Assembly (NCBI GenBank): GCA_027019685.1
Contig: JALUWH010000033.1
Span: 1 to 21,197, forward strand
DNA length: 21,197 nucleotides
Direction of reading: 5' to 3'
Source: Ghiorsea sp.
Lineage (GTDB): Bacteria; Pseudomonadota; Zetaproteobacteria; Mariprofundales; Mariprofundaceae
The position numbers and the translations under genes were made by a program. A model generated the notes under the pieces. The model was not told the origin of the DNA and did not search any database. It worked only from the letters and a program-made list of their open reading frames with translations. The first letter of the stretch is position 1; every line of letters starts with the position of its first letter. Below, piece by piece: positions 13,517 to 21,197 of the stretch.

Positions 13517-14596
13517 ATGTCATTAAAAATTGCTGTGTTACCTGGTGATGGTATTGGTTCAGAGATTGTCAGAGAAGCATTAAAAGTGTTGGACGTGTTG
13601 AATCAAAAATTTGATTTGAATGCAACGTGGCAAGAGGCGACTATTGGTGGTGCTGCTTATGATGCAGAACAAGATCCTTACCCAGCGTCTACGCAAGCTT
13701 TGGTCAAATCTTCTGATGCTGTACTTTTGGGAGCGGTGGGCGGCCCGAAATGGGAAGCTTTGGATAAACCTTTGCGTCCTGAAGCAGGTTTGCTGCGTAT
13801 TCGTGAAGACTTGGGTTTGTATGCCAATTATCGTCCAACCAAGGTGTTTGACCAATTATTGGAAGCATCAACCTTAAAACCAGAAGTGGTGCAAGGTGTA
13901 GATATTTTGGTGGTGCGTGAGTTGGTATCAGGTATTTATTTTGGGCAGCCGCGTGGTTTTGAAGAATATAAGGGTGAGCGTAGTGGTTATAATACCATGC
14001 GTTACCGTGAATCTGAAGTGCGCCGTATTGCGTGTAAAGCTTTTGAGGCTGCACGCTTGCGTTCCAACAAAGTATGCAGTGTTGAAAAAGCTAATGTGTT
14101 GGAAGTATCTGAATTATGGCGTGAGATTGTGACAGAGGTGCACCAAGCTGAATTTTCTGATGTGGAATTATCACATATGTATGTGGACAATGCAGCCATG
14201 CAATTGATTCGCAACCCTAAACAATTTGATGTGATTGTGACGGGTAATTTGTTTGGTGATATTTTATCGGATGAAGCATCTATGCTTACAGGTTCAATTG
14301 GTATGTTACCCTCGGCATCGATTGGTGAAGATTTTGCTATGTATGAGCCGATTCATGGCTCTGCCCCTGATATTGCGTGGGAAGACAAAGCCAACCCATT
14401 GGCAACCATTCTGTCGGTAGCGATGATGTTGCGTTTTTCACTCAATCGTGCGGATTTGGCAGAGAAAGTTGAGCAAGCTGTAGAACATACTTTAGATGCA
14501 GGTGTGCGCACTGTGGATTTAGCAGATGGACAAACACCTGTGACATGTTCAGCTATGGGTGATGCGGTATGTGTGGCATTGGAGAAATTGGCATGA
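13517..14596 (+). CDS. leuB: 3-isopropylmalate dehydrogenase
   Basis: A 359-aa NAD-dependent enzyme of leucine synthesis that oxidatively decarboxylates 3-isopropylmalate. It has LPGDGIG at the N-terminus, LLGAVGGPKW, RPEAGLLRIREDLGLYANYRP-type substrate contacts, SVEKANVLEVSELWRE, the metal-binding DILSDEASML and YEPIHGSAPDIA. All are LeuB rather than isocitrate or tartrate dehydrogenase. The start at 13517 was chosen for the GGTGGA site and because MSLKIAVLPGDG is the normal N-terminus. leuC/leuD are not in the window. The stop overlaps the asd start (ATGA), the usual leuB-asd pairing. Confidence 0.96.
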   Translation: MSLKIAVLPGDGIGSEIVREALKVLDVLNQKFDLNATWQEATIGGAAYDAEQDPYPASTQALVKSSDAVLLGAVGGPKWEALDKPLRPEAGLLRIREDLGLYANYRPTKVFDQLLEASTLKPEVVQGVDILVVRELVSGIYFGQPRGFEEYKGERSGYNTMRYRESEVRRIACKAFEAARLRSNKVCSVEKANVLEVSELWREIVTEVHQAEFSDVELSHMYVDNAAMQLIRNPKQFDVIVTGNLFGDILSDEASMLTGSIGMLPSASIGEDFAMYEPIHGSAPDIAWEDKANPLATILSVAMMLRFSLNRADLAEKVEQAVEHTLDAGVRTVDLADGQTPVTCSAMGDAVCVALEKLA

Positions 14597-15630
14597 ATGA
14601 TATGGAAAGGTTTTTACCAGAAAAAGAAGAAGGTTATGTGGTGGCTGTGGTTGGAGCTACAGGTGCGGTGGGTCAAACCATGTTGGAAATTTTGGAGCAG
14701 CGTAAGTTTCCAGTATCAAAAATGATTCCTTTGGCTTCAAGCCGTAGTGCTGGTTCAAAAGTAAACTTTTTAGATAAGGAAGTGGTTGTGCAAGACTTGG
14801 CAACATTTGAGCCTGAAGGTGTCGATATTGCTTTGTTTTCTGCTGGAGGGGGTACTTCCAAGGAGTATGCGCCGAAATTTGCCGAGGCAGGGTGTTTTGT
14901 GGTGGATAATTCTAGTGCTTGGCGCATGGATGAAGATATTGCTTTGGTAGTACCTGAAGTGAACCCGCATGCTTTGGAAATGGCGCGGTATAATCGCATC
15001 ATTGCCAATCCGAATTGCTCAACTATTCAAATGGTGGTGGCGCTTAAACCTTTGCACGATGCTGTGCCGATTGAGCGGGTGAATGTATCAACTTATCAGG
15101 CAGTGTCTGGTGCAGGTGGTGTCGCCATGGATGAATTGGCAAAACAAACAGCATCATTGTTGCAGGGCGAAGAGGCTGAAGTGGATGTTTTTCCTGCGCG
15201 CATTGCATTTAATGTTATACCACAGATTGACGTTTTCATGGATGACGGCTATACCAAAGAAGAGCGGAAGATGATGGATGAAACTGTGAAGATTATGGGT
15301 GCAGATATTGCAGTAACTGCGACTACAGTACGCGTACCTGTGTTTTATGGTCACTCTGAAGCGGTGAACATAACTTTTGCTGCGGATATGGATGCAGATA
15401 GGGCGAGAGACCTACTTGCAGATGCAGATGGTATCTGTGTTGTAGATGATCCTGCTACAGAGGATTATGCCATGCCTTCGGAAGCTGCGGGCACGGATCC
15501 AGTGTGGGTTAGCCGTATTCGCAATGACAATTCTTTCAGAAATTCCTTGCACTTATGGGTCGTAGCCGATAATGTGCGTAAAGGTGCGGCTCTAAATGCT
15601 GTACAGATAGCAGAAATTTTAATTCGATGA
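14593..15630 (+). CDS. asd: Aspartate-semialdehyde dehydrogenase
   Basis: A 345-aa NADPH enzyme that reduces aspartyl phosphate to the semialdehyde, the branch point to lysine/diaminopimelate, threonine and methionine. It has GATGAVG (21-27) for the cofactor, SRSAGS (phosphate site), the active-site cysteine C142 in NPNCSTIQ and the GHSEAVN histidine motif near residue 255. The start at 14593 is inside the leuB stop (4-nt overlap) with GGAG 9 nt upstream. A loop at residues 1-12 (MNDMERFLPEKE) precedes the first strand, slightly longer than usual; the second ATG at 14602 is an alternative. It lies in the conserved leuB-asd-fimV order. Confidence 0.95.
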   Translation: MNDMERFLPEKEEGYVVAVVGATGAVGQTMLEILEQRKFPVSKMIPLASSRSAGSKVNFLDKEVVVQDLATFEPEGVDIALFSAGGGTSKEYAPKFAEAGCFVVDNSSAWRMDEDIALVVPEVNPHALEMARYNRIIANPNCSTIQMVVALKPLHDAVPIERVNVSTYQAVSGAGGVAMDELAKQTASLLQGEEAEVDVFPARIAFNVIPQIDVFMDDGYTKEERKMMDETVKIMGADIAVTATTVRVPVFYGHSEAVNITFAADMDADRARDLLADADGICVVDDPATEDYAMPSEAAGTDPVWVSRIRNDNSFRNSLHLWVVADNVRKGAALNAVQIAEILIR

Positions 15631-15682
15631 TGAAATAGTGGGTAACCGCTTACTTCATTCATCTGAGGGATAGGAGGCAGGC

Positions 15683-18600
15683 ATGCTTCAGCGAGCCATG
15701 CATGTTTTTTCAAGCTTTGTGTTGGTATTTTTATTCAGCATCCAAAGTGTGGGAGCAGTATCATTTGAGCGTATTGATGTGGCTAGCCATATTGGCGAAC
15801 CTTTTTACGCCGAGGTGCCACTTCGCTTGGATGGGAGAGAAACGCTTTCTAAAATTTCTATTGATCTAGGTTCTTCGTCAGACTATAGAATTCTTGAAGT
15901 ATACCGTGATCAAGTGATTAACCAAATTCGCACGGATATTATCAAAGATGAACGTGGGGCACGCGTCAAACTCACTTCAGAGGCACCTATTGATACAGCG
16001 TTCTTTAACCTTGTGCTTAAAGTGCGTTATGGGCGGTCAACACACTACAAAAAACTACCTATTTTCTTAGAGTCTGCTGCAATTGAAAGTATGCAGGAGG
16101 GAGCGTCACTTAAGACTGTTGCTGCTCCTGTAAATGCAGCAACAGTTCAACCCGACACTTCTGATGCTTTTATTACCAAAGTGCCGCAAGGCGAAAAAAC
16201 TGCTTTTGTGGAGCCTGTTGAAGATAATCAAGCTGAACAAACAGTAGGAAATACCTTTAAATCATATTCAGGCTGGGCACGTACGTCACGTTATGGCCCT
16301 ATGGTTTATGGTGATACTATTACTGTGGTTGCTAAGCGTCTGCGTTTGGATGATAGGTTTACCAATCAACAAGTGATGGTTGCTTTATTTGAGAAGAATA
16401 AAGATAAGTTTGATAAAGGTAATATCAATCTTATTAAGGCAGGTTCGTATTTGGATGTTCCCGCTGCAGAAGAAGTGAAGCAAGTTTCTGTTGCACATGC
16501 TAAACAAGTTATTAGCGAGCAAAATAAGATTTGGAAAAACATGACCAAGCAGCCCAAATATGCCGCTGTCGCAGATGCACAAAAGCATCGTTATACACGT
16601 CGCGTTCGCATAGGTCAAAAGGCTTCAGGTGTTGCGAGCGCGCCCATGCTTGCACCAGAAAAAACGAAGAAACCACTTCAGGCCGAAGAGGTTCAGCCGA
16701 AAAACAATACTGTTGACCAAGAAACCTCTGCGAAACTGATTGCAGCAGAGCAAATGATTGCACAAAAAGATAGCGAGCTTTCATCATTGCAAAATAAAAT
16801 GTCGGCATTGGAAGAGCGTTTGCAAACGGCTGAGAAAAAAGTGAATGAAACTTCAGTTGGTGCAGATGCAGCTGCTTTGGATGCGCAAAACAAACGTTTA
16901 GAAATTGTTATATCTCGCTTAAAAGGTCAATTAGAGAAAGCCAAGGTGAATGAAGATCAAAGTGCTTCTGATTGGCTCATGTATGCATTAGCAGGGCTTG
17001 GTTTGTTGGCATTGGGTCTAATTGGTGCTGTGGTCATGTTATTGCGCCGTACCCCCAAACACCCAGCAGAACAAGTTGTTCCTAAAGAAGAAGTGTTTGA
17101 AGAGCCTGTGGAAGAAGCTGATGCTGAATCATTTGATGATCAAGATGTAACCAAGTTAATGGATGCTGATGATTTTGAAATGCCTTCAGACTCATCTGAA
17201 GATCAGGCTGTAAGTGAAAATGAAACCAATAGTGATGAGCCCTTAGAGGAAATTCCAGACTTTACTGATGATGAAACAGGAGAGATGGAAGCCTTTGATA
17301 ACGATTCAGATGAGACACCAGATCCTAGTGTAAATTACCTTGAAGAAGCCGATGTTTACCTGCGTTATGGCATGGAGGATGAGGCAGAAAAACAAGTACG
17401 TATGGCATTGAAGTTGGATGATAAAGATCCTGCGGCACATGCTAAACTCATACAAATTTTACATATGCGCAATAACTCTGAAGGTGAAGAAGCAGCACTA
17501 AGTGCTGCTAAAGCGGTACTAGCAGGTTCTGCATTGGCAACATTTGAAGGTTTATTGGCTGAATCTTCAGCTGAGGCAACCACCAATGATGTTGAGCAAG
17601 TATCTGAAATATCCGCATTAAAGGATGATGCTTTTAGTGGTGAAGATACAGGCATTGTGGACTTTGGCGCTATCAACTTTGATACACCTGATAGTGATGA
17701 TTCTACTGACTCAGACAGTGCGCCTGCAGATGTGATGGAACCAGAGCTGCTAGACACAGGTAAAATGGACTTTGGTGAAGTTGACGAAGATGATAACATT
17801 GATATGGGTGATGATATTGATTTTGCTGGCATTGATTTTGGTGAAACAGATACAGGTGAAAATGCTGATGATCTTGGTGTAGACTCGATAAATCTGGGTG
17901 ATGAAGATGCAATGGATGATGCCCAAGCATTGGATACAGGAGATTTAGATTTTGGTGCCTTAGATATTGAGGCAAGTGATATTGAAGTAAGTGATATTGA
18001 AGCAAGTGACCTGCAAGATAATGTAACAGAGGAAGATAGTACGTCAGAAGGTGATGTACTAGAAGATGTTATGGATATCGAAGCCTTAGACACAGGTGAG
18101 TTGGATTTTGGTGCCTTAGATATCGAAGCAAGTAATGTTGAAGCAAGTGATCTGCAAGATAATGTAACAGGAAAAGATAGTACGCCAGAAGGTGATGTCC
18201 TAGAAGATGCCATGGGTATCGAAGCTTTGGATACAGGCGAACTGGACTTTGGTGATTTAACTGCAGATGAAGTAAGCTTGGATGCAAGTACAACGACTGA
18301 TGTGATGGAAGATGAACCATTAGACACTGGCGCTGTGGACTTTGGTGACTTCATCAGTGATCCATCTTTAGATAAAGCTGAATCAACAGATGGAAGTGGC
18401 AGTACAGATGACTTCGAAGTAGATTTTGACTTTAGTGAAATGGGAGAAAGTGATGCTGACAAAGCAAGCAGTGAACTTTCCGATATGGAAAAGAGTATAG
18501 ATCTAGAAAACTTTGGCATTGATTTTGATGATGCTGACAACTCTGATAATTTACTAAGTGAAGTTGATGATTTAGAAAGTACTTCTGCTGTGCAAACAAC

Positions 18601-19480
18601 AGGTGAAACTATGGTTGTGTCTTCGGAGGCAGCAGAAGTTAACCTTGATGATGCAATTAATGACAGGCAAGTAGAACAAGCACGTTTACAAGCTGAAGAG
18701 GAAGCAACTGCTACTGCAGTTGAGATTCCTGCAGATGCAGATGACCCGTTTGAAGCAGCTAATGTACTACTTAATGATGCTGAAGAGAGTAATTTGGCTT
18801 CAGATATATCCAATGATGATCTTGCTGAAATACAAAGCTTAGGTGCAGATGTGCTATCTTTGGATGATTCGGCAAAACAAAGTAATGATGAAAAATCATT
18901 GGAAGATTTGGATAGTATATCTTTGGACTTATCTGGGTTTTCAGATGATGCTGATTCGGCACTAGATGAAGTGCAAGCTATTGAAGAAGAACTAACATCT
19001 GAAGTTGATGTTGACTTGGATATGATTGGTGGTGACTTGCTTGTTGATGCCGATGATGATGTAAGTGCGGAAGCTTCAACAGAATTAGATTTAGACGATT
19101 TTGATTTGCAAGAAATAAGCTTGGATGAGGAAACGAAAGAAAGTTCAACTTCTAAACCAGCATCTGATGCGTTTGATTCAACTGTTATAATGGATAATAC
19201 ACAGAAGAAAATACAGCAGGCACCAGATGCTGATGTAAAGACTGATAATGATCATTTGACAAACCTTGACGATATGGAAAGCGATAAAACATTGATAATG
19301 GATGTTTCATCTGACCCTATGGAAGATGCTTTTAGCGCAACAGGCGAACTTAAAAATATTGAAAGTAGTATTGGGTCGTTGCAAAATAATGCGGCTGATG
19401 ACCTAGAAGAAACCACTGAGTTAGATGGGTTAATGAGTGACCTCAAAGGTTTGCTTGATGAGGAAGAATCTAAGAAATAA
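15683..19480 (+). CDS. fimV: FimV/HubP-family polar organiser, large and acidic
   Basis: A 1265-aa inner-membrane protein. Order: signal peptide (1-25, cleaved at VGA|VSF); FimV N-terminal domain (~26-130, SFERIDVASHIGEPFYAEVP); LysM-like domain (~205-260, YGPMVYGDTITVVAK ... GSYLDVP) that should bind peptidoglycan; coiled coil (~350-415); one membrane helix (~433-455, YALAGLGLLALGLIGAVVML then RR); TPR-like repeat (~545-600, YLEEADVYLRYGMEDEAEKQ); then a very acidic, low-complexity cytoplasmic tail with LDTG-x-x-DFG repeats. FimV/HubP proteins place type IV pili, flagella and chemotaxis proteins at cell poles. AGGAGG gives a strong start. Unlike Pseudomonas FimV, no clear C-terminal TPR cap is seen; the end is MSDLKGLLDEEE. 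Confidence 0.93.
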   Translation: MLQRAMHVFSSFVLVFLFSIQSVGAVSFERIDVASHIGEPFYAEVPLRLDGRETLSKISIDLGSSSDYRILEVYRDQVINQIRTDIIKDERGARVKLTSEAPIDTAFFNLVLKVRYGRSTHYKKLPIFLESAAIESMQEGASLKTVAAPVNAATVQPDTSDAFITKVPQGEKTAFVEPVEDNQAEQTVGNTFKSYSGWARTSRYGPMVYGDTITVVAKRLRLDDRFTNQQVMVALFEKNKDKFDKGNINLIKAGSYLDVPAAEEVKQVSVAHAKQVISEQNKIWKNMTKQPKYAAVADAQKHRYTRRVRIGQKASGVASAPMLAPEKTKKPLQAEEVQPKNNTVDQETSAKLIAAEQMIAQKDSELSSLQNKMSALEERLQTAEKKVNETSVGADAAALDAQNKRLEIVISRLKGQLEKAKVNEDQSASDWLMYALAGLGLLALGLIGAVVMLLRRTPKHPAEQVVPKEEVFEEPVEEADAESFDDQDVTKLMDADDFEMPSDSSEDQAVSENETNSDEPLEEIPDFTDDETGEMEAFDNDSDETPDPSVNYLEEADVYLRYGMEDEAEKQVRMALKLDDKDPAAHAKLIQILHMRNNSEGEEAALSAAKAVLAGSALATFEGLLAESSAEATTNDVEQVSEISALKDDAFSGEDTGIVDFGAINFDTPDSDDSTDSDSAPADVMEPELLDTGKMDFGEVDEDDNIDMGDDIDFAGIDFGETDTGENADDLGVDSINLGDEDAMDDAQALDTGDLDFGALDIEASDIEVSDIEASDLQDNVTEEDSTSEGDVLEDVMDIEALDTGELDFGALDIEASNVEASDLQDNVTGKDSTPEGDVLEDAMGIEALDTGELDFGDLTADEVSLDASTTTDVMEDEPLDTGAVDFGDFISDPSLDKAESTDGSGSTDDFEVDFDFSEMGESDADKASSELSDMEKSIDLENFGIDFDDADNSDNLLSEVDDLESTSAVQTTGETMVVSSEAAEVNLDDAINDRQVEQARLQAEEEATATAVEIPADADDPFEAANVLLNDAEESNLASDISNDDLAEIQSLGADVLSLDDSAKQSNDEKSLEDLDSISLDLSGFSDDADSALDEVQAIEEELTSEVDVDLDMIGGDLLVDADDDVSAEASTELDLDDFDLQEISLDEETKESSTSKPASDAFDSTVIMDNTQKKIQQAPDADVKTDNDHLTNLDDMESDKTLIMDVSSDPMEDAFSATGELKNIESSIGSLQNNAADDLEETTELDGLMSDLKGLLDEEESKK
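17930..18259. repeat. Tandem repeats in the FimV acidic tail
   Basis: Near-identical coding repeats begin with LDTG[DE]LDFGAL: unit one 17930-18085 (52 codons), unit two 18086-18226 (47 codons), then a partial third unit from 18227. Unit one has an extra five-residue S-D-I-E-V step, the only large indel. Third-base changes show older divergence, while long identical runs show recent copying. Looser LDTG/DFG copies occur at about 17750 and 18320. Confidence 0.85.
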
Positions 19481-20152
19481 GTGCTCTGCCGATTTCTTTT
19501 TGCAATTGTATGGTTTTTGTTTGCCGCGGTAATGGCAGATGATCGCGTGTTATTCATATTCACGCTTCTTACGATTGGACTTTTGTATTTGCAAAGTAAA
19601 AGTTTGGTAATCATTACACGCAGCTTTAGGCTCTTGGTATGGTTGTTTGTTCCCATTGTTTTGCTGCATGCTTTTTTAACACCTGGTACTTATATCATGG
19701 GTTTACCTGTAAGTATTGAAGGATTAAAACAATCTTTTGTATTAAGTCTTAATCTTGCATGCATGTTTTTTACGGCTTTATTGGTTATGCAGGTGTTGGA
19801 AATGAAATACCTTTTACAAGCATTACAAAGAACACCTACTCTAAGTCAAATATTACTACCAAGCTTATTATTAATAAGACGATTACGTATAACGATTCCT
19901 CTATTGTTAAATCAGCAACGTATGTATTGGCAACGCTTAGAGCATAAGTGGTTAGCTTTACCTGATGTATTGTTTGAAAGTATATTGTCTATATTAAAGA
20001 GTTCGCGTTTTGAAGCGCAACTTTTGTGGGAACACTGGGACGGTGAGGTAGAGAAGTTGTTAGTTACAAATGGGACAGTACCCAAGTTGACAATTTCTGA
20101 TGCGGGTTTTGGGGCATTGGCTATGCTAGCATTGCTGGGGCTTTGGTTATGA
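19481..20152 (+). CDS. CbiQ/EcfT-like membrane protein
   Basis: A 223-aa inner-membrane protein. Hydrophobic segments are at about 1-40, 45-70, 85-110 and 205-223. The middle is like EcfT transmembrane subunits of ECF/CbiQ-type transporters: LPVSIEGLKQSFVLSLNLACMF-like P-x-S-x-E-G-x-x-x-x helix, LLVMQVLEMKYLLQALQR (coupling region), then a basic amphipathic stretch. The typical A-R-[GS] coupling helices are not clear. The ATPase (EcfA) and substrate (S) partners are absent here, so the function is open. The start is GTG directly after the fimV stop; its stop overlaps truA (ATGA). The position between fimV and truA is unusual, as these two are often close. Confidence 0.55.
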   Translation: MLCRFLFAIVWFLFAAVMADDRVLFIFTLLTIGLLYLQSKSLVIITRSFRLLVWLFVPIVLLHAFLTPGTYIMGLPVSIEGLKQSFVLSLNLACMFFTALLVMQVLEMKYLLQALQRTPTLSQILLPSLLLIRRLRITIPLLLNQQRMYWQRLEHKWLALPDVLFESILSILKSSRFEAQLLWEHWDGEVEKLLVTNGTVPKLTISDAGFGALAMLALLGLWL

Positions 20153-20955
20153 TACAGGTACAAAGGCAACGGCTTGCCATGGTTATTGAGTTTGATGGTG
20201 CAAAGTTTCATGGTTGGCAGCGACAGGACAATGCATTTACGGTGCAAGAAGCTATGGAAACAGCAATGTTTAAAATTGAAGGTAGTACCACAGATCCAGG
20301 TTTTGCAGCGGCTGGACGAACAGATACAGGTGTGCATGCTTCACACATGTTAATCCATGCCAATGTAGTAAAATCACGTTGGCAAGATAGCCCTCATGCA
20401 TATATTAAAGGTTTAAACTTTCACTTACGAGATGCTGGTGTTTTGGTGCATGGTATTAAGGCTGTGTCCGATGATTTCCATGCACGGTTTGATTGCTTTG
20501 AACGTCGTTACCAATATAAAATTTGGAATCGTTCCATCAGTTCAGCGCTGTATAACAAGCAGGCATGGTGGGTGTTTAAACCTTTGGATGTGGAGAAAAT
20601 GAATCAGGCTGCATCATATATTGTAGGCAAACATGATTTTACTACATTTCGCGCTGCGGGCTGTCAGGCCAATGCAGCTGAACGCGAATTAAAGGTTTTG
20701 AAGGTAAAACAAGATGGACATTGGTTTACCATTGATGTTGCAGCCGATGCTTTTTTATACCATATGGTTAGAAACATTGTCGGTTCGCTTGTTGCTGTAG
20801 GTATTGGGCGCTGGCAACCAGAATATATGCAAACATTGTTAGCTGGTAAAAACCGTTGTTCGGCGGCACAAACGGCACCTGCACATGGTTTGTATTTTAC
20901 CGATGCTTTATACCCAGAGTTTTCAGCGCAAGATATTTCGGGGTTGATGGGATAA
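20149..20955 (+). CDS. truA: tRNA pseudouridine(38-40) synthase
   Basis: A 268-aa enzyme that makes pseudouridine at positions 38-40 of the tRNA anticodon arm. It has the N-terminal strand VIEFDGAKFHGWQRQ, the catalytic aspartate D59 in AGRTDTGVHA, the RRYQYKIWNRS loop, FTTFRAAGCQ (in the RNA-binding core) and FLYHMVRNIVGSLVAVG. Length is normal. The start ATG at 20149 overlaps the previous stop (ATGA) and is preferred to the TTG at 20143. It follows the conserved asd-fimV-truA context. The function is secure. Confidence 0.96.
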   Translation: MIQVQRQRLAMVIEFDGAKFHGWQRQDNAFTVQEAMETAMFKIEGSTTDPGFAAAGRTDTGVHASHMLIHANVVKSRWQDSPHAYIKGLNFHLRDAGVLVHGIKAVSDDFHARFDCFERRYQYKIWNRSISSALYNKQAWWVFKPLDVEKMNQAASYIVGKHDFTTFRAAGCQANAAERELKVLKVKQDGHWFTIDVAADAFLYHMVRNIVGSLVAVGIGRWQPEYMQTLLAGKNRCSAAQTAPAHGLYFTDALYPEFSAQDISGLMG

Positions 20956-20958
20956 GTG

Positions 20959-21197
20959 ATGAAAGTAGTTGTAATTGGTGCTGGTTTGATTGGTATGTTA
21001 ACGGCTTTGCGTTTAAAGCAGCAAGGTGCAGAAGTTGTTATTTTGGAAAAAGGCAAAGCTGCAAGTGAGTCTTCATGGGCAGGGGCAGGTATTTTATGCC
21101 CTATTCACCCTTGGCTTTATCCTGATAGTTTTACTGATTTAATTAATGCTAGCCTTGATTTATACCCAGCCCTTGAAGCTGAGCTTAGGCATGAAAC
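20959..21197 (+). CDS. thiO: FAD-dependent glycine/D-amino-acid oxidase, N-terminal 79 residues (partial)
   Basis: Start of a D-amino-acid-oxidase-type flavoprotein. It has the Rossmann FAD motif VVIGAGLIGMLTA near residue 5, the acid end of the second strand (VVILEK), and the FAD-loop SSWAGAGILCPIHPW typical of glycine oxidase ThiO, which feeds the thiazole ring of thiamine. The ATG at 20959 is preceded by GGGATAAG and lies 3 nt after the truA stop, so it continues the operon. No thi gene is visible, so ThiO is likely but another DAO family member is possible. Confidence 0.72.
   Translation, partial: MKVVVIGAGLIGMLTALRLKQQGAEVVILEKGKAASESSWAGAGILCPIHPWLYPDSFTDLINASLDLYPALEAELRHE

Noticed and set aside
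17365..18813. 482-codon open frame antisense to fimV
   Set aside because: Almost only Ser, Ala, Pro, Lys and Leu, a shadow of the GAT/GAA-rich acidic repeats on the other strand; no start site or family likeness.
1..21197. CRISPR array, tRNA/rRNA genes, integrase or transposase
   Set aside because: No regularly spaced direct repeats, no cloverleaf or rRNA sequence and no recombinase motifs were seen on either strand.

Overview
The window looks like a moderately AT-rich chromosome segment of a Gram-negative proteobacterium. The support is a FimV-family polar hub protein, BamE, HldD (LPS core heptose) and the gene order leuB-asd-fimV-(one gene)-truA, which is the order seen in gammaproteobacteria such as Pseudomonas. 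Fur followed directly by an FTR1-type iron permease fits an iron-responsive or iron-oxidising lineage. Zetaproteobacteria (Mariprofundus-like) is a guess from memory, not something the sequence proves.

Layout: (1) 1-784, minus: N-terminal part of an AcnA-type aconitase. (2) 881-6530: an accessory, defence-like block inserted between housekeeping genes. It starts with a RelE/ParE-type toxin-antitoxin pair on the plus strand, with three tandem octamers just upstream and a terminator after it. Converging on it is a tightly overlapping minus-strand operon: a restriction-methylation fusion protein (PD-(D/E)xK nuclease plus N6-adenine methylase, no helicase motor), its two-TRD specificity subunit, a DUF3800 protein and a small protein resembling phage-type BECR nucleases. 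The R-M operon is preceded by an unusual, strongly structured ~200-nt leader. (3) 6591-9973, plus: Fur box, fur, FTR1 permease, a ~164-bp fold-back repeat with 20-bp terminal inverted repeats, a stand-alone RibD-C/DHFR-like reductase and an Fe-ADH-family dehydrogenase that overlaps it. (4) 9980-13360, minus: an envelope/lipid operon (pentapeptide-repeat protein, helix-hairpin-helix-like protein, hldD, bamE, a small membrane protein, pgsA). Its end is disturbed: a small membrane zinc-ribbon gene sits between the intact pgsA end and a second, diverged copy of the pgsA 3' end, which share a perfect 44-bp direct repeat. (5) 13517-21197, plus: leuB, asd, a very acidic 1265-aa FimV homologue with internal tandem repeats, a CbiQ/EcfT-like membrane protein, truA and the start of a ThiO-like FAD oxidase.

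Recurring themes are small mobile palindromes and translational coupling. Two different palindromic repeat families lie in frame inside coding sequences (the R-M protein and the RibD-like reductase), and a third, larger fold-back element separates FTR1 from the reductase. Most gene pairs overlap by 4-14 nt. The strongest candidates for something new are the four-gene R-M/DUF3800/BECR-like operon with its leader RNA, the reading frame of the specificity gene that stays open back into the methylase gene at an A6 run, and the pgsA-end duplication around the zinc-ribbon gene. No tRNA, rRNA, CRISPR array, integrase or transposase gene was seen.
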